From: JAQBQB01 sp963846925
GTDB lineage: Bacteria > Gemmatimonadota > Gemmatimonadetes > Gemmatimonadales > Gemmatimonadaceae
Reading direction: 5' to 3'
Assembly: GCA_963846925.1 (NCBI GenBank)
Contig: CAWJXW010000006.1
Location: 1-64,000 of the forward strand
Length of the DNA stretch: 64,000 nt
Shown: piece by piece, positions 19,954-29,594 of the stretch
Layout of the letters: every line of letters begins with the position of its first letter
How positions within the stretch are numbered: the stretch's first letter is position 1
The notes under the pieces: model-generated
Seen by the model: the letters and a program-made list of their open reading frames with translations, nothing else
What the model was told of the DNA's origin: nothing
Database searches by the model: none
Position numbers and translations under genes: made by a program

Positions 19954-20619
19954 TTACGCCGTCGCTGGGCTGAGTAGGCCAGCGAACGGGGCGCAAAGCG
20001 CCGCGAAATCCTCGGCGTTCAGATACTCCTGTGCCAGGATCGCCAGCGCCGCGTCTTCCGCCGCCGCGTGCGCCGCGGCGAACGCGCGGCGCTCCTTCGA
20101 CGTCCACTTCACAATGGAATGGCTCGCGTAGTACGCCGACGTCTCGATCGCGTCGCGCACGTACCAGGCGGCCACCGCCAAGCCACGGTTGTTGATCGTT
20201 GCTTCGAGAATGGCGTACGGCGTTTCGCGCTGTGCGTAGATGGACGGATTGTCGATCAGCGTCCTGCCGACGGTGAGCCAGGCCAAGACCGGGAGCTCGG
20301 CGAGGTGATCGGCGAACGCGTTCACGGCGGCGAGCGCGGGCTGGTCGTCGGGCGTCAACTCGGCGACCTGCCGGGGCAAGCGGAGCTTGCCCGTGCGCAT
20401 GCGTCGCAGCAGCGCAGGGCTCATTGCGACGCCGTCGCTCGCGCGGGGCGTCGTCAACGAGTTCGCATGGCGTGCCTCGCCGTTCGCGTCGACCACGCTC
20501 GCGGACGAGCGCGGCGCGGCCGACCTATGCGCAAATCGGCCGAGCATGGCGCCGACGAAGCCCGACGACAAAATGCCGGCGAGCTTGCCGATCGAGGGAG
20601 GAATCGTGGTAGGAAACAT
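19954..20619 (-). CDS. Hypothetical protein, unknown function
   Basis: 221 residues if started at ATG 20619 (MFPTTIPPSIGKLAGILSSG); an open frame extends upstream, but that part lies in the promoter region of kdpE. The N terminus could be one membrane-associated helix (IGKLAGILSSGFVGAMLGRF). The rest is soluble and helical, Ala-rich, with EAALAILAQEYLNAEDF-like segments near the end. I recognise no family or catalytic motif. It is divergent from kdpE with about 120 bases between starts, so the two could share regulatory DNA. Confidence 0.5.
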   Translation of the reverse strand: MFPTTIPPSIGKLAGILSSGFVGAMLGRFAHRSAAPRSSASVVDANGEARHANSLTTPRASDGVAMSPALLRRMRTGKLRLPRQVAELTPDDQPALAAVNAFADHLAELPVLAWLTVGRTLIDNPSIYAQRETPYAILEATINNRGLAVAAWYVRDAIETSAYYASHSIVKWTSKERRAFAAAHAAAEDAALAILAQEYLNAEDFAALCAPFAGLLSPATA

Positions 20620-20741
20620 GAGGACGCGCGACAGTGAAGCGTGACGCTTCCAACCTACGAGTTCGCTCGTAAACGCCGCACAAAAAACCGGCGGCCCGAC
20701 ATAAAAAGGGCGTAAAGGCGGACCCGTGCTCCGCGCCGCAG

Positions 20742-21541
20742 GTGCATCATTCATTCGTGATCTCGGATACGCTGACCGTTTTAATCATCGACGACGAGCC
20801 GCAGATCCGGCGGCTCGTGCGCAATGCGCTGCAGGCGGACTCCGCATTCCTTCGCGCAGGCCTCGACGACGCGCAGCCATCGCCCGAATTGCGCGTGCTC
20901 GAAGCCGAAACCGGACGAGAAGGGATCGACCTGGCCGCCGCCGAGGAGCCCGCGCTCGTCGTGCTCGATCTGGGGCTGCCGGACATGGAAGGCATCGCGG
21001 TCTGCCGCGAGATCCGTCGCTGGTCGTCGGCGCCCATCCTCGTGCTCTCGGCGCGGCACGCCGACACGGAGAAAGTGGCGCTCCTCGACGCGGGCGCCGA
21101 CGACTACATGACGAAGCCGTTCAGCAGCAGCGAACTGATGGCGCGCGTGCGGGCGCAGTTCCGCCGTGCGCGCGGCGGGACGCCGGAGCGCGTACGAGCG
21201 GAGAACGCAAGAGTGGAGAATCCAACGCCGTTCTGTCGTTTGGCGACGTCCGCGTCGATCAGCAGCGGCGGCGCGTCGAGCGGTCGGGGAAACCCGTACA
21301 TCTGACGCCGACCGAGTGGTCGTTGCTGCGAACGTTCATCGCGCGCCCGCGACAGACGCTCACCCATCGCCAGCTGTTCGGCGCCGTGTGGGGGAACGCC
21401 TCGGGCGACGCGCAGCAGTACCTTCGTGTGTACGTCGGCCATCTACGCCGCAAGATCGAGGAGGATCCGATGCGGCCGAAGTACATCCACACCGAACCCG
21501 GAGTCGGGTACCGCTTCGAGCCCGACGGCGAAACGGCGTGA
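20742..21541 (+). CDS. kdpE: KdpE-type response regulator (frame change near 21230)
   Basis: OmpR/PhoB-type regulator of potassium-responsive genes. Receiver domain: VLIIDDEPQIRRLVRNAL with paired acidic residues, phospho-acceptor in LVVLDLGLPDMEG, and GADDYMTKPFSSSELMARVR with the conserved Lys. The winged-helix output domain is in another frame from about 21230: AVLSFGDVRVDQQRRRVERS, LTPTEWSLLRTFIARPRQTL, LRRKIEEDPMRPKYIHTEPG, VGYRFEP. Start is GTG 20742, or GTG 20757 (VISDTLTVLIIDDEP). The stop overlaps the GTG of the sensor kinase (GTGA), indicating co-translation. In the known system phosphorylated KdpE activates kdpFABC. Confidence 0.88.
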
Positions 21542-23218
21542 CCGGTTCGCCGCGGCGCGCGACCGTCATGCGGTGGGCGATCACGCTGCTCGTGCTCGCC
21601 GCGGCGACGGTCAGCATGTACCTGGTGCGCAGCTCGCTCGACAAAGCGCACGTCGCCCTGGTGTACCTGCTGGTGGTGCTGGCGGCAAGCGCGGCGGGCG
21701 GCCGCGCGCTGGGACTCGTCGTGGCGGGGCTCGCGTTCCTCTGCTTCGACTTCTTCTTTCTCGTTCCCTATCTCACGTTCGTCATTCAGAACCCGCTCGA
21801 CTGGCTCGTGCTGTTCGCGTTTCTGGTGACGAGCGTGGTCGCGGCGCAACTTCTCTATCGCGCGAACGCGACGGCCGAGGAAGCCACTGAGCGGGCGATC
21901 GAGGTGGACAGACTCGCGGCGCTCGGCGCCGAGACGCTCAACGCGGCGGACGCGGACCAGGCATTGCGCGCGATCGCCGATGTGATTCGCCATTCGATCG
22001 ATGCCGACGAATGTGAGATCTATTTGAGCGGGCCTCGCGGCGCGACGCTGAGCGCGTCGCGCAGTGTGCCGCAGGGCAGTCTCGTCCAGTGGATTCTCGA
22101 TCATGGCGCGAGCGCCGTCGAGCTGACGGACGGAACGGTTCGCGTCGCCCACGAGTTGTCAGCGGCGAGCCAACCGCTTGCGGGGCAGCGATGGGAGTCG
22201 CAGGCCGAGACGGTCGCCGCCGTCCGAGCCGTCACGCAGGTTCGAGAAGGGGGGTGCGTTGCACTCGCTTCGAGGGGCCGTCCGCGGCGACGGATCGACC
22301 GGGGCATCGCGCGGACGACCCGCGGTTCGCGCGCTGGCGCTTCCGCTCCAGGTGCGAGAGCACACGGTCGGCGTCCTGCGCGTCGCGTCAATGACGGAGC
22401 TGGTGCTGACACCCGAAGAGGGCCGGCTTCTCATTGCGCTCGCCTACTACGCTGCACTCGGCGCCGAGCGCTCGCGGCTGGTCGCGGCGGCCGAGCGAGC
22501 CGAGGCGGAGCGGCGCCTCGAGAGCTTGCGCAGTGCACTGCTGACGGCGGTTTCGCACGACTTCCGGACGCCACTCACGACGATCAAAGGTGTCGCCGCC
22601 GAGATCCGCCACGGCGCTGACGCCGAGCGCGCAGCGGTGATCGAGAGCGAGGCGGATCGGTTGAACGGATTGGTGAACGATCTGCTCGACCTTTCACGCA
22701 TTCACGCCGGCGCCGTGCGCCCGTCGCTCGCGGTGAACACGGTCGATGATCTACTGGGCGTCTCGCTCCGGGCAGCGAGCGGCGTCCTCCGCGGGCGGCG
22801 CGTGGAGATCGACGCGCCGGGCGATGCGCTCCTGGCCGGAACGTTCGACCTCACGCAAACACTTCGCGTGGTCGTGAACCTGCTCGACAACGCCGCGAAG
22901 TACTCGCCGCCCGACACGCCGATCGACGTGCGCGCTCGGCAACACGGCGATCGTCTGGTGATCGACGTGATCGACCGCGGACCGGGTGTGCCCGAAGACG
23001 AGCGAGACAAGATCTTCGAGCCGTTTTATAGGCCGCCGGGCGTGCCACCGGACATCCGAGGGCACGGACTCGGTCTGTCGATCGCCCGCGGGCTCGCCGA
23101 AGCACAAGGCGGCTCGGTACGCTTCGCGCCGCGAGCCGGCGGCGGATCCATTTTCAGCCTCGAGCTCCCGGCCGCCGACACGCATTCCATCGACGACGAA
23201 ACCGCACACGCCGACTGA
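21538..23218 (+). CDS. Sensor histidine kinase corresponding to the C-terminal half of KdpD (frame change near 22245)
   Basis: Starts at GTG 21538, overlapping the kdpE stop. N-terminal DUF4118 membrane domain with about four TMs (MRWAITLLVLAAATVSMYLV; VALVYLLVVLAASAAGGRAL; GLAFLCFDFFFLVPYLTFVI; WLVLFAFLVTSVVAAQLLYR). A GAF-like domain follows (AALGAETLNAADADQALRAI onward), interrupted near 22245. The kinase core is intact: H-box LLTAVSHDFRTPLTTIKGV, N-box VVNLLDNAAKYS, G1 DRGPGV, F-box IFEPFYRP, G2 GHGLGLSIARGLAEAQGG. It lacks the N-terminal KdpD and Usp domains of canonical KdpD; those are on the separate gene at 35773-37949. It should phosphorylate KdpE. Confidence 0.87.
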
Positions 23219-23374
23219 CTCAGTCGCCGAGGTGTGAATGCGATCGTCGGTACGCGGGCCGGCGCGCGTGTTTTGCGACCTTTTTGTGAAGTAGGCCGCC
23301 GGCGTTTGTACGTCGTTTACGGCGTGGCGAATACATTGACCCCACCACTGTACTCCCGCCTCGTCGAGCACGAC

Positions 23375-24363
23375 ATGCTGCGCATCCTTCACAACACGAA
23401 TTACGATTTCATCAAATGGTGGCGGCCCAGCCTCGTGCTTCGGGTCGTGTTCATCGCCACCGGACTCGTCTTGCTCGCCGTGAACGGGCTCCGCACGAGC
23501 GTCGAGTTCACTGGAGGCACCTTTCTGCAGGTGCATTTCCGAACGGCTCCGAACGCCGACGTCATCCGCGGTGCGCTGGCCAGTGCGGGTCTGAAGGGCG
23601 TCGAGCTTCAGCGCTTTGGTTCCGACTTCGACTACAGCGTCCGCGCGCCGGCGCAGACCGGCGAGGAGGACCCGTCCGGCCAGAGAACGCGGGACGTCGT
23701 CGAGCGCGAGCTCCACGAGCGGTTTGGCGATACGTCGTTTCTGCAGGTCGTCCGGGCCGAACACATCGGTCCCACCGTCGGCGCCGAGCTCCGGCGAAAG
23801 GCCGCGATCGCGATGGTGATCGCGTTCGTCGTCACGCTCGTGTATCTGGCGATCCGGTTCGAGTGGCGCTTCGGGCTGGCGGCGGTCGCGGCGAACATGC
23901 ACGAGGTCTTCGCGACGTTCGCCTTCATCTCGATCATGCGGCTCGAGTTTTCGCCGACCGTGCTGGCCGCGATCCTCGACGGTCATCGGGTACTCACTCA
24001 ACGACACGATCATCATTTTCGATCGCGTGCGCGAGAACCTGAGGCGACAAGAAGAAGGAACGGCTTTACGACGTCGTGAACCGTTCCATCAACGAGACGC
24101 TGCCTCGGTCCGTGCTCACGCACGTGACGGTCTTCGCCGCGTCAGCGTCGTTGTTGCTCTTCGCGGGGCCGATCCTGAGGCCCTTCGCCTGGATCATGAC
24201 CTTCGGCGTCGTCACCGCGACCTTCACATCGATCTATGTCTCGGGAGCGCTGCTCCTGTGGATCGACCGCACGTGGCCAGCCGAGGCGCGAGGGCAAGCG
24301 CCGTCCGCCCTCGCACGACCGGGTCGCGAAACGTCGAGGCCGCCGGTGCGCCGCGGAGCCTGA
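23375..24363 (+). CDS. secF: SecF-like protein translocase subunit, frames broken near 23985 and 24075
   Basis: Reassembled RND-family accessory subunit of SecYEG. ATG 23375 gives MLRILHNTNYDFIKWWRPSL, TM1 VLRVVFIATGLVLLAVNGLR and the diagnostic VEFTGGTFLQVHF. A periplasmic domain precedes EHIGPTVGAELRRKAAIAMV, then TM2-TM4 (VIAFVVTLVYLAIRFEWRFG). The frame slips near 23985 so that IIGYSLNDTIIIFDRVRENL appears in another frame, and again near 24075 to MNRSINETLPRSVLTHVTVF and the last TMs. The motif usually written HDV reads HEV here. SecF normally pairs with SecD, but no secD is adjacent. Its place between the kdp regulators and kdpFABC is unusual. Confidence 0.83.
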
Positions 24364-24499
24364 CCTCCGGTCGATACCAGTCGCGGGCCGTGCTGGACGA
24401 GGCCCGACCGGGGTTCCCCCGACAAAGCCGGGGCTGTCCGCTGGCAGACGTTGCGGCCGCCGTCACCGATGTTGGGGCCGATGGATGAATGATTTGCAG

Positions 24500-24531
24500 T
24501 TTTTTTATGGCCGTGATCGGCGCTTTTTATG
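24500..24531 (+). promoter_or_regulatory. Two T-tract motifs upstream of the kdp structural operon (candidate KdpE site)
   Basis: TTTTTTTATG (24500-24509) and TTTTTATG (24524-24531) are spaced 22 bases apart, about two helical turns, each followed by GGCC or CGGCC. They lie about 55-85 bases before the first small gene of the kdp operon. A reversed copy, CATAAAAA, is at 20700-20707 in front of kdpE. The E. coli KdpE site is also T-rich, which motivates the guess; binding is not shown. The rest of 24364-24585 shows nothing else. Confidence 0.35.
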
Positions 24532-24585
24532 CGGCCTTTGTGGCTGACCGGGTAGCATTGGGGCTGTAAATAGCAGGAGCTCCGA

Positions 24586-24810
24586 GTGCTCACCATTCGT
24601 TGGGATACGCTGTTCGTGGCAATGATCGTCATCGTTTTGGCAGGGTTCCTGCTCGTCCAGGCGGCGCTGCGAGTCGACCTCTTCCGGCTGTTCGAAGCGC
24701 GCCAGCTTTCTCGGGCAAACACGACGGACGAGCCGAACCTCTACGAGTTCTTCGCCGAGCGCCGCGACTCGTCGCTCTCACATACACTAGATCGGAGACG
24801 GGCCTCATGA
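24586..24810 (+). CDS. Small single-TM protein opening the kdp operon, unknown function
   Basis: 74 residues from GTG 24586, with AGGAG six bases upstream. One TM helix (LFVAMIVIVLAGFLLVQAAL, ~9-28) is followed by a charged tail (VDLFRLFEARQLSRANTTDE). Its stop overlaps the ATG of the next small gene (ATGA), so it looks translated as part of the operon. I do not know a family for it. By position it could be an accessory subunit or assembly factor of the Kdp pump, but that is only inference. Confidence 0.6.
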   Translation: MLTIRWDTLFVAMIVIVLAGFLLVQAALRVDLFRLFEARQLSRANTTDEPNLYEFFAERRDSSLSHTLDRRRAS

Positions 24811-24935
24811 TCGACGCTGTCTATGTAGCGGCCACCGTTCTCTTCTTCGCGCTGATGATTCTCTACGTCGAAGGGTGTGACCGCCTCGGTCGCGCCGCCG
24901 ACGTCGAGCGCGCGCCCGAGGAGAATCCGCGATGA
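24807..24935 (+). CDS. Very small single-TM protein immediately upstream of kdpF
   Basis: 42 residues: MIDAVYVAATVLFFALMILY is one TM helix, followed by VEGCDRLGRAADVERAPEEN. The pattern hydrophobic-LFFAL-x-(5)-CDRL recurs in small unnamed proteins encoded just ahead of kdpF/kdpA in several phyla, as far as I recall. ATG 24807 overlaps the preceding stop and the own stop overlaps the kdpF ATG, each by 4 bases. This tight coupling supports a real gene; function unknown. Confidence 0.68.
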   Translation: MIDAVYVAATVLFFALMILYVEGCDRLGRAADVERAPEENPR

Positions 24936-25021
24936 CGCTCGAAAGCTGGATCGCCGGGCTGCTGGCGGTCGCGATTCTCGTCTACCTCGTCTACACCCTC
25001 CTCCGACCCGAGAAGTTCTGA
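24932..25021 (+). CDS. kdpF: KdpF, small subunit of the potassium-transporting ATPase
   Basis: 29 residues: MTLESWIAGLLAVAILVYLV then YTLLRPEKF. This is the KdpF pattern, one TM helix ending L-x-RPE-x-F. KdpF binds between KdpA and KdpB lipids and stabilises the KdpFABC complex in the inner membrane. The ATG overlaps the stop of the 42-residue gene. kdpA starts 13 bases after the stop, with AGGAG between. Confidence 0.9.
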   Translation: MTLESWIAGLLAVAILVYLVYTLLRPEKF

Positions 25022-25034
25022 GGAGCTTATCCCA

Positions 25035-26760
25035 ATGACACTCAACGGCTGGCTTCAAATTCTGTTTTACGCGGTACTGTTGTTCGCGCTCACCAAGCCA
25101 CTTGGCGTCTACATGGTGCGCGTGTACGACGGCTCGATGGGCTGGCTCGGTTGGCTCGAGCGGCCCATCTACCGCATCTGCGGGGTCGATCCGAACGAGG
25201 ATCAGCACTGGACGCGCTACGCCGGCGGCCTGCTGCTGTTCAGCTTGGCCAGCATGCTGCTGACGTATCTGGTGTTGCGGCTCCAAGCGATGCTGCCGTT
25301 CAATCCGGCGCATCTGCCGGCTGTGACCGATCGCCAGTCCTTCGAGACGGCGGCGTCGTTCACGACGAACACGAATTGGCAGTCGTACGGTGGGGAGACG
25401 ACCATGTCGTACTTCTCGCAGATGACGCAGCTCACCTTCCACAACTTCACGTCGGCGGCGGCCGGCATGGCGGCACTGATCGCCCTCATTCGGGGCGTCG
25501 CGCGACACGGAGGCGAGGCGAAGGGGCGGGTCGGCAACTTCTGGACGGACCTCGTGCGGGGCACGCTTTACGTGCTCCTCCCGTTGTCGCTCATCGTCGC
25601 GCTTGCTCCTCGTGCAGCAGGGCGTCATCCAGAATCTCAGCGCCTACGCGCAAATCACCACGCTCGAAGGCGCGAAGCAGGTGCTCGCCATGGGTCCGGC
25701 GGCAAGCCAGATCGCGATCAAACAGATCGGTACGAACGGAGGCGGATTTTTCAACGTGAACTCGGCGCATCCGTTCGAGAACGCGACGCCGTGGTCGAAC
25801 TTCATCGAGATGTTCTCGATCTTGCGCTCGCCGCGGGGTTGACGTGGACGTATGGCCGCATGGTGAAGCGCCAAGCGCATGGGTGGGCACTTTGGGCGGC
25901 GATGTTCGTGCTCTTCGCGGCGGGCGACGATAACGACCTATTGGTTTGAGGGGCGCGGCGATCCGATTCACGCGGCGCGGGGGATCGACGTGGTGCCATC
26001 GAGCACGAACCCGGGCGGCAACATGGAAGGGAAAGAGGTGCGGTTCGGCCTCGCCAACTCCGCGCTCTGGGCCGTCGCGACGACCGACGCGTCGAACGGC
26101 TCCGTGAACTCGATGCACGACTCGTTCACACCGATCGCCGGCATGGTACCACTGGCGAACATCATGCTCGGCGAGGTGGTGTTCGGCGGCGTGGGCTCGG
26201 GGCTCTATGGGATGATCGTGATGGCCATCCTCACCGTGTTCATCGCGGGGCTCATGGTCGGACGCACCCCGGAATACCTCGGCAAGAAGATTCAGTCGCG
26301 CGAAGTGCGGATGGTGATGCTCTACGTGCTGATCTTCCCGATGGCCATCCTGGTGCCGACGGCGGTGTCCGTTCTGCTGAAGCCGGGGCTCGCGGGGCTG
26401 AACAACGCCGGACCGCACGGGTTTTCAGAGATCCTCTATGCATTTACCTCGACGGCCGGCAACAACGGCAGCGCGTTCGCCGGACTGACGGGCGGGACGT
26501 ACTACTACAACACGCTTCTCGGGCTCAACACACTGGTCGGCCGCTTCGCGATGATGGTCCCGATGCTCGCGCTCGGCGGCTTCCTGGCCGAGAAAAAGAT
26601 CGCGCCGGAATCCGTCGGCACATTCCCGGTGACGACGCCGCTCTTCGTCGTGCTTCTGGTCGGCGTGGTGCTCATCGTCGGCGCGCTGACCTTCTTCCCG
26701 GCCCTTTCTCTTGGACCCGTTGTCGAGCACCTGCTCATGAACGCGGGTAACCTGTTCTGA
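25035..26760 (+). CDS. kdpA: KdpA, potassium-channel-like subunit of K+-transporting ATPase (several frame breaks)
   Basis: Selectivity-filter and pore-helix segments are recognisable: MTLNGWLQILFYAVLLFALT with KPLGVYMVRVYDG at the start; QSFETAASFTTNTNWQSYGG; QIAIKQIGTNGGGFFNVNSA; NSMHDSFTPIAGMVPLANIM; YAFTSTAGNNGSAFAGLTGG. Frame changes lie near 25595, 25830 and 25925; the last ~290 codons to the stop at 26760 are intact. KdpA conducts K+ into the tunnel leading to KdpB. Full length (about 575 codons) is normal. It has an AGGAG box and is followed after 2 bases by kdpB. Confidence 0.92.
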
Positions 26761-26762
26761 TC

Positions 26763-28941
26763 ATGACGACGACTCCGACCCTTCCCGACTGCTCCGCGGA
26801 CCGGCGCGCGCCACGGCGCACGAGGCCGCGCAGCGCCAGCAGTCCCTTCGCAAGCGACCGCTCTTCGATCCGCCGATCGTGCGTCGCGCGATTCGGGACG
26901 CGTTCGTCAAGCTGAATCCGCGCCACATGGTGCGCAATCCGGTGATGTTCGTCGTGCTCATCGGATCGGCGTCTACACGACCGTGGTCCTGGTGCGCGAC
27001 GTGGCACAGGGGACGCAGCGATTGGGGTTTCACGCTCCAACTCGCGCTCTGGCTGTGGTTCACGGTGCTGTTCGCGAACTTCGCCGAAGCGATGGCGGAA
27101 GGGCGCGGCAAGGCGCAGGCTGACACGCTGCGCAAGTCACGAACGCAGACCACGGCCAAGCGCCTGAAGACCAGCGGCAATCAGGTCGATCGACCGCACC
27201 CGATACGAGGAGGTCCGGCGCCGAGCAGCTTCGGCGCGGCGAGCTCGTGGTGTGCCTGCCGGGCGACATGATTCCGGGCGATGGCGAAGTCATCGAGGGC
27301 GTCGCGTCCGTCGACGAGAGCGCGATCACCGGCGAGAGCGCGCCCGTCATTCGCGAAAGTGGCGGTGACCGGTCGGCGGTGACCGGTGGCACGAAGGTCC
27401 TGTCGGACTACATCGTCGTGCAGGTGACCGCGAACCCCGGCGAAACCTTCCTCGACCGCATGATCGCGCTCGTCGAGGGCGCGTCTCGCCAGAAGACGCC
27501 GAACGAGATCGCCCTCACGATCCTGCTGTCCGGGCTCACGGTCGTGTTCCTTTTCGCGGTCGCGACGCTGCAGCCGTTCGCCGTGTACAGCGGCGCGGCG
27601 ACGACGATTCCGATTCTCATCGCCCTGCTCGTCTGCCTCATCCCGACCACGATCGGCGGCCTGTTGTCGGCAATCGGCATCGCCGGCATGGACCGGATGA
27701 TCCAACAGAACGTCATCGCGATGAGCGGGCGCGCGGTGGAAGCGGCCGGCGACGTCAACACGCTGCTGCTCGACAAGACGGGAACCATCACGTTGGGCAA
27801 CCGGCAGGCGTCGGAGTTTCTGCCCGTCGCGGGCGTTCCGTCGCAACTCCTCGCCGACCGCGCGCAGCTCGCGTCCCTCGCGGACGAGACGCCGGAAGGG
27901 CGGAGCATCGTGGTGCTGGCCAAGACGAAGTTCGGCATTCGCGGTCGCGAAGTCGGCGCCGAACACGACGGACATCGCGACGTGACGTTCATCCCGTTCA
28001 GTGCGAGCACCCGCATGAGCGGCGTGGACACGGAGGGCTACACAGTCCGGAAGGGTGCGGGCGACGCGGTGCTGGCATGGGTGCGCCAGCAAGGTGGCAC
28101 GACGCCGCCGGACCTCGAGCGCACGATCCAGCAGGTGGCGATGGAAGGCGGTACGCCCCTGGTGGTCGCCGAGAAAGCCAACGGCGGAAGCGATGGCGCG
28201 CGCGTGCTCGGCGTCGTCTACCTCAAGGACGTCGTCAAAGGCGGGATCCGCGAGCGTTTCGATCGCCTCCGCGCGATGGGAATTCGCACGGTCATGATCA
28301 CCGGCGACAACCCGCTCACGGCGGCGGCGATCGCGAAGGAAGCAGGCGTCGACGATTTCCTCGCCGAGGCAAAGCCCGAAGACAAGATGGCGCTGATCAA
28401 GCGCGAGCAGGCCGGCGGCCGGCTCGTCGCCATGACCGGCGACGGTACAAACGACGCCCCCGCGCTCGCGCAGGCCGACGTCGGCGTCGCGATGAATACT
28501 GGTACCCAGGCGGCCAAGGAAGCCGGCAACCTGATCGACCTCGATTCGAATCCGACGAAGCTGATCGAGATCGTCGAGATCGGGAAGCAACTGCTGATGA
28601 CGCGCGGGTCGCTCACCACGTTCTCGATCGCCAACGATGTCGCGAAATATTTCGCGATCATCCCGGCCATGTTCGTGGCGACGTACCCGGTGCTGCAGGC
28701 GCTCAACATCATGCGGCTGCATTCCGCGCAGTCGGCGATTCTGGCGAGCGTGATCTTCAACGCGCTCATCATCGTCGCCCTGATTCCGCTCGCCCTGCGC
28801 GGCGTGACGTATCGCCCTGCCCCGGCAGCGGTGATCCTGCGCCGTAACCTGTGGATCTACGGCGTCGGCGGCCTGATCGTGCCGTTCGTCGGGATCAAAC
28901 TGATCGACGTGCTGCTCGTCATGACACGCCTCGTGTCCTGA
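26763..28941 (+). CDS. kdpB: KdpB, P-type ATPase subunit (5' part with several frame breaks)
   Basis: ATP-hydrolysing subunit of KdpFABC. The 5' 480 bases change frame repeatedly (about 26830, 26970, 27010, 27180-27220) but still show LRKRPLFDPPIVRRAIRDAF, FTLQLALWLWFTVLFANFAE and the LVVCLPGDMIPGDGEV actuator entry. From 27247 to 28941 the frame is intact: ITGESAPV (actuator loop), the phosphorylation motif LLLDKTGTITLGNR, the KGA loop of the nucleotide domain, MITGDNPLTAAAIAKEAGVD, and MTGDGTNDAPALAQADVGVA. C-terminal TMs end at LLVMTRLVS. It drives inward K+ transport against a gradient. Confidence 0.93.
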
Positions 28942-28959
28942 CGACGCCAGGAGACCCTC

Positions 28960-29571
28960 ATGCTTCGCAAACAAATCTGGCCCGCCATCGGCATGACGCT
29001 CGTGCTCTGCGTCATCACGGGCGTGATCTATCCGGGCGTCGTCACCGGCCTCGCGCAGGTACTGTTCCCGCGGCAGGCGAACGGATCGCTCGTGACCGTC
29101 AATGGCCGCGTCGTGGGAAGCTCGCTGATCGGGCAGCCGTTCACGCGTCCCGAATATTTCCACCCGCGACCCTCCGCCGCGGGCAACGGGTATGACGGCG
29201 CGGCGTCGTCGGGCACCAACAAGGGTCCGACGGATCGCAAGTTGGCCGATACCTTGATTGCGCAGGCGGTCAGCGATGCGGTCACGAACGACGGTGCCGT
29301 GAAGGGATCGATTCCATCGGACATGGTAACGGCGTCCGGCTCCGGGCTCGATCCGCACATCTCTCCCGCCAACGCGCAGCTTCAAGTCGCCCGCGTCGCG
29401 CGCGCACGAGGCGTCGACTCAGCGCGCGTCCGCACGTTGGTCGACGCGCACACCGAAGGCCGACAGTTCGGTTTCTTCGGCGAGCGGCGCGTCAACGTTC
29501 TCCTGCTCAACATCGCGCTCGATTCGATGCTTGGCGCCCCGAAACCTCTCCCGCCGTCCGCCAAGCCGTAG
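28960..29571 (+). CDS. kdpC: KdpC subunit of K+-transporting ATPase
   Basis: 203 residues, intact. N-terminal TM MTLVLCVITGVIYPGVVTGL, then conserved segments GQPFTRPEYFHPRPSAAGNG, YDGAASSGTNKGPTDRKL, SGSGLDPHISPANAQLQVAR and VNVLLLNIALD. The S-GLDPHISP-A motif is diagnostic. KdpC is the periplasm-exposed subunit that raises affinity for ATP and K+ in the complex. AGGAGA lies about 6 bases before ATG 28960. It follows kdpB by 18 bases. Confidence 0.97.
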   Translation: MLRKQIWPAIGMTLVLCVITGVIYPGVVTGLAQVLFPRQANGSLVTVNGRVVGSSLIGQPFTRPEYFHPRPSAAGNGYDGAASSGTNKGPTDRKLADTLIAQAVSDAVTNDGAVKGSIPSDMVTASGSGLDPHISPANAQLQVARVARARGVDSARVRTLVDAHTEGRQFGFFGERRVNVLLLNIALDSMLGAPKPLPPSAKP

Positions 29572-29594
29572 ATCCAAGGAACAAGGAACCCACC

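Noticed and set aside
24544..24572. Sigma70-like promoter CTGACC-N17-TAAATA before the kdp operon
   Set aside because: The transcript would start inside the ribosome site of the first small gene, so the boxes are probably coincidental.
27181..29385. 734-codon minus-strand open frame
   Set aside because: Antisense to kdpB and kdpC, whose motifs are unmistakable on the + strand.
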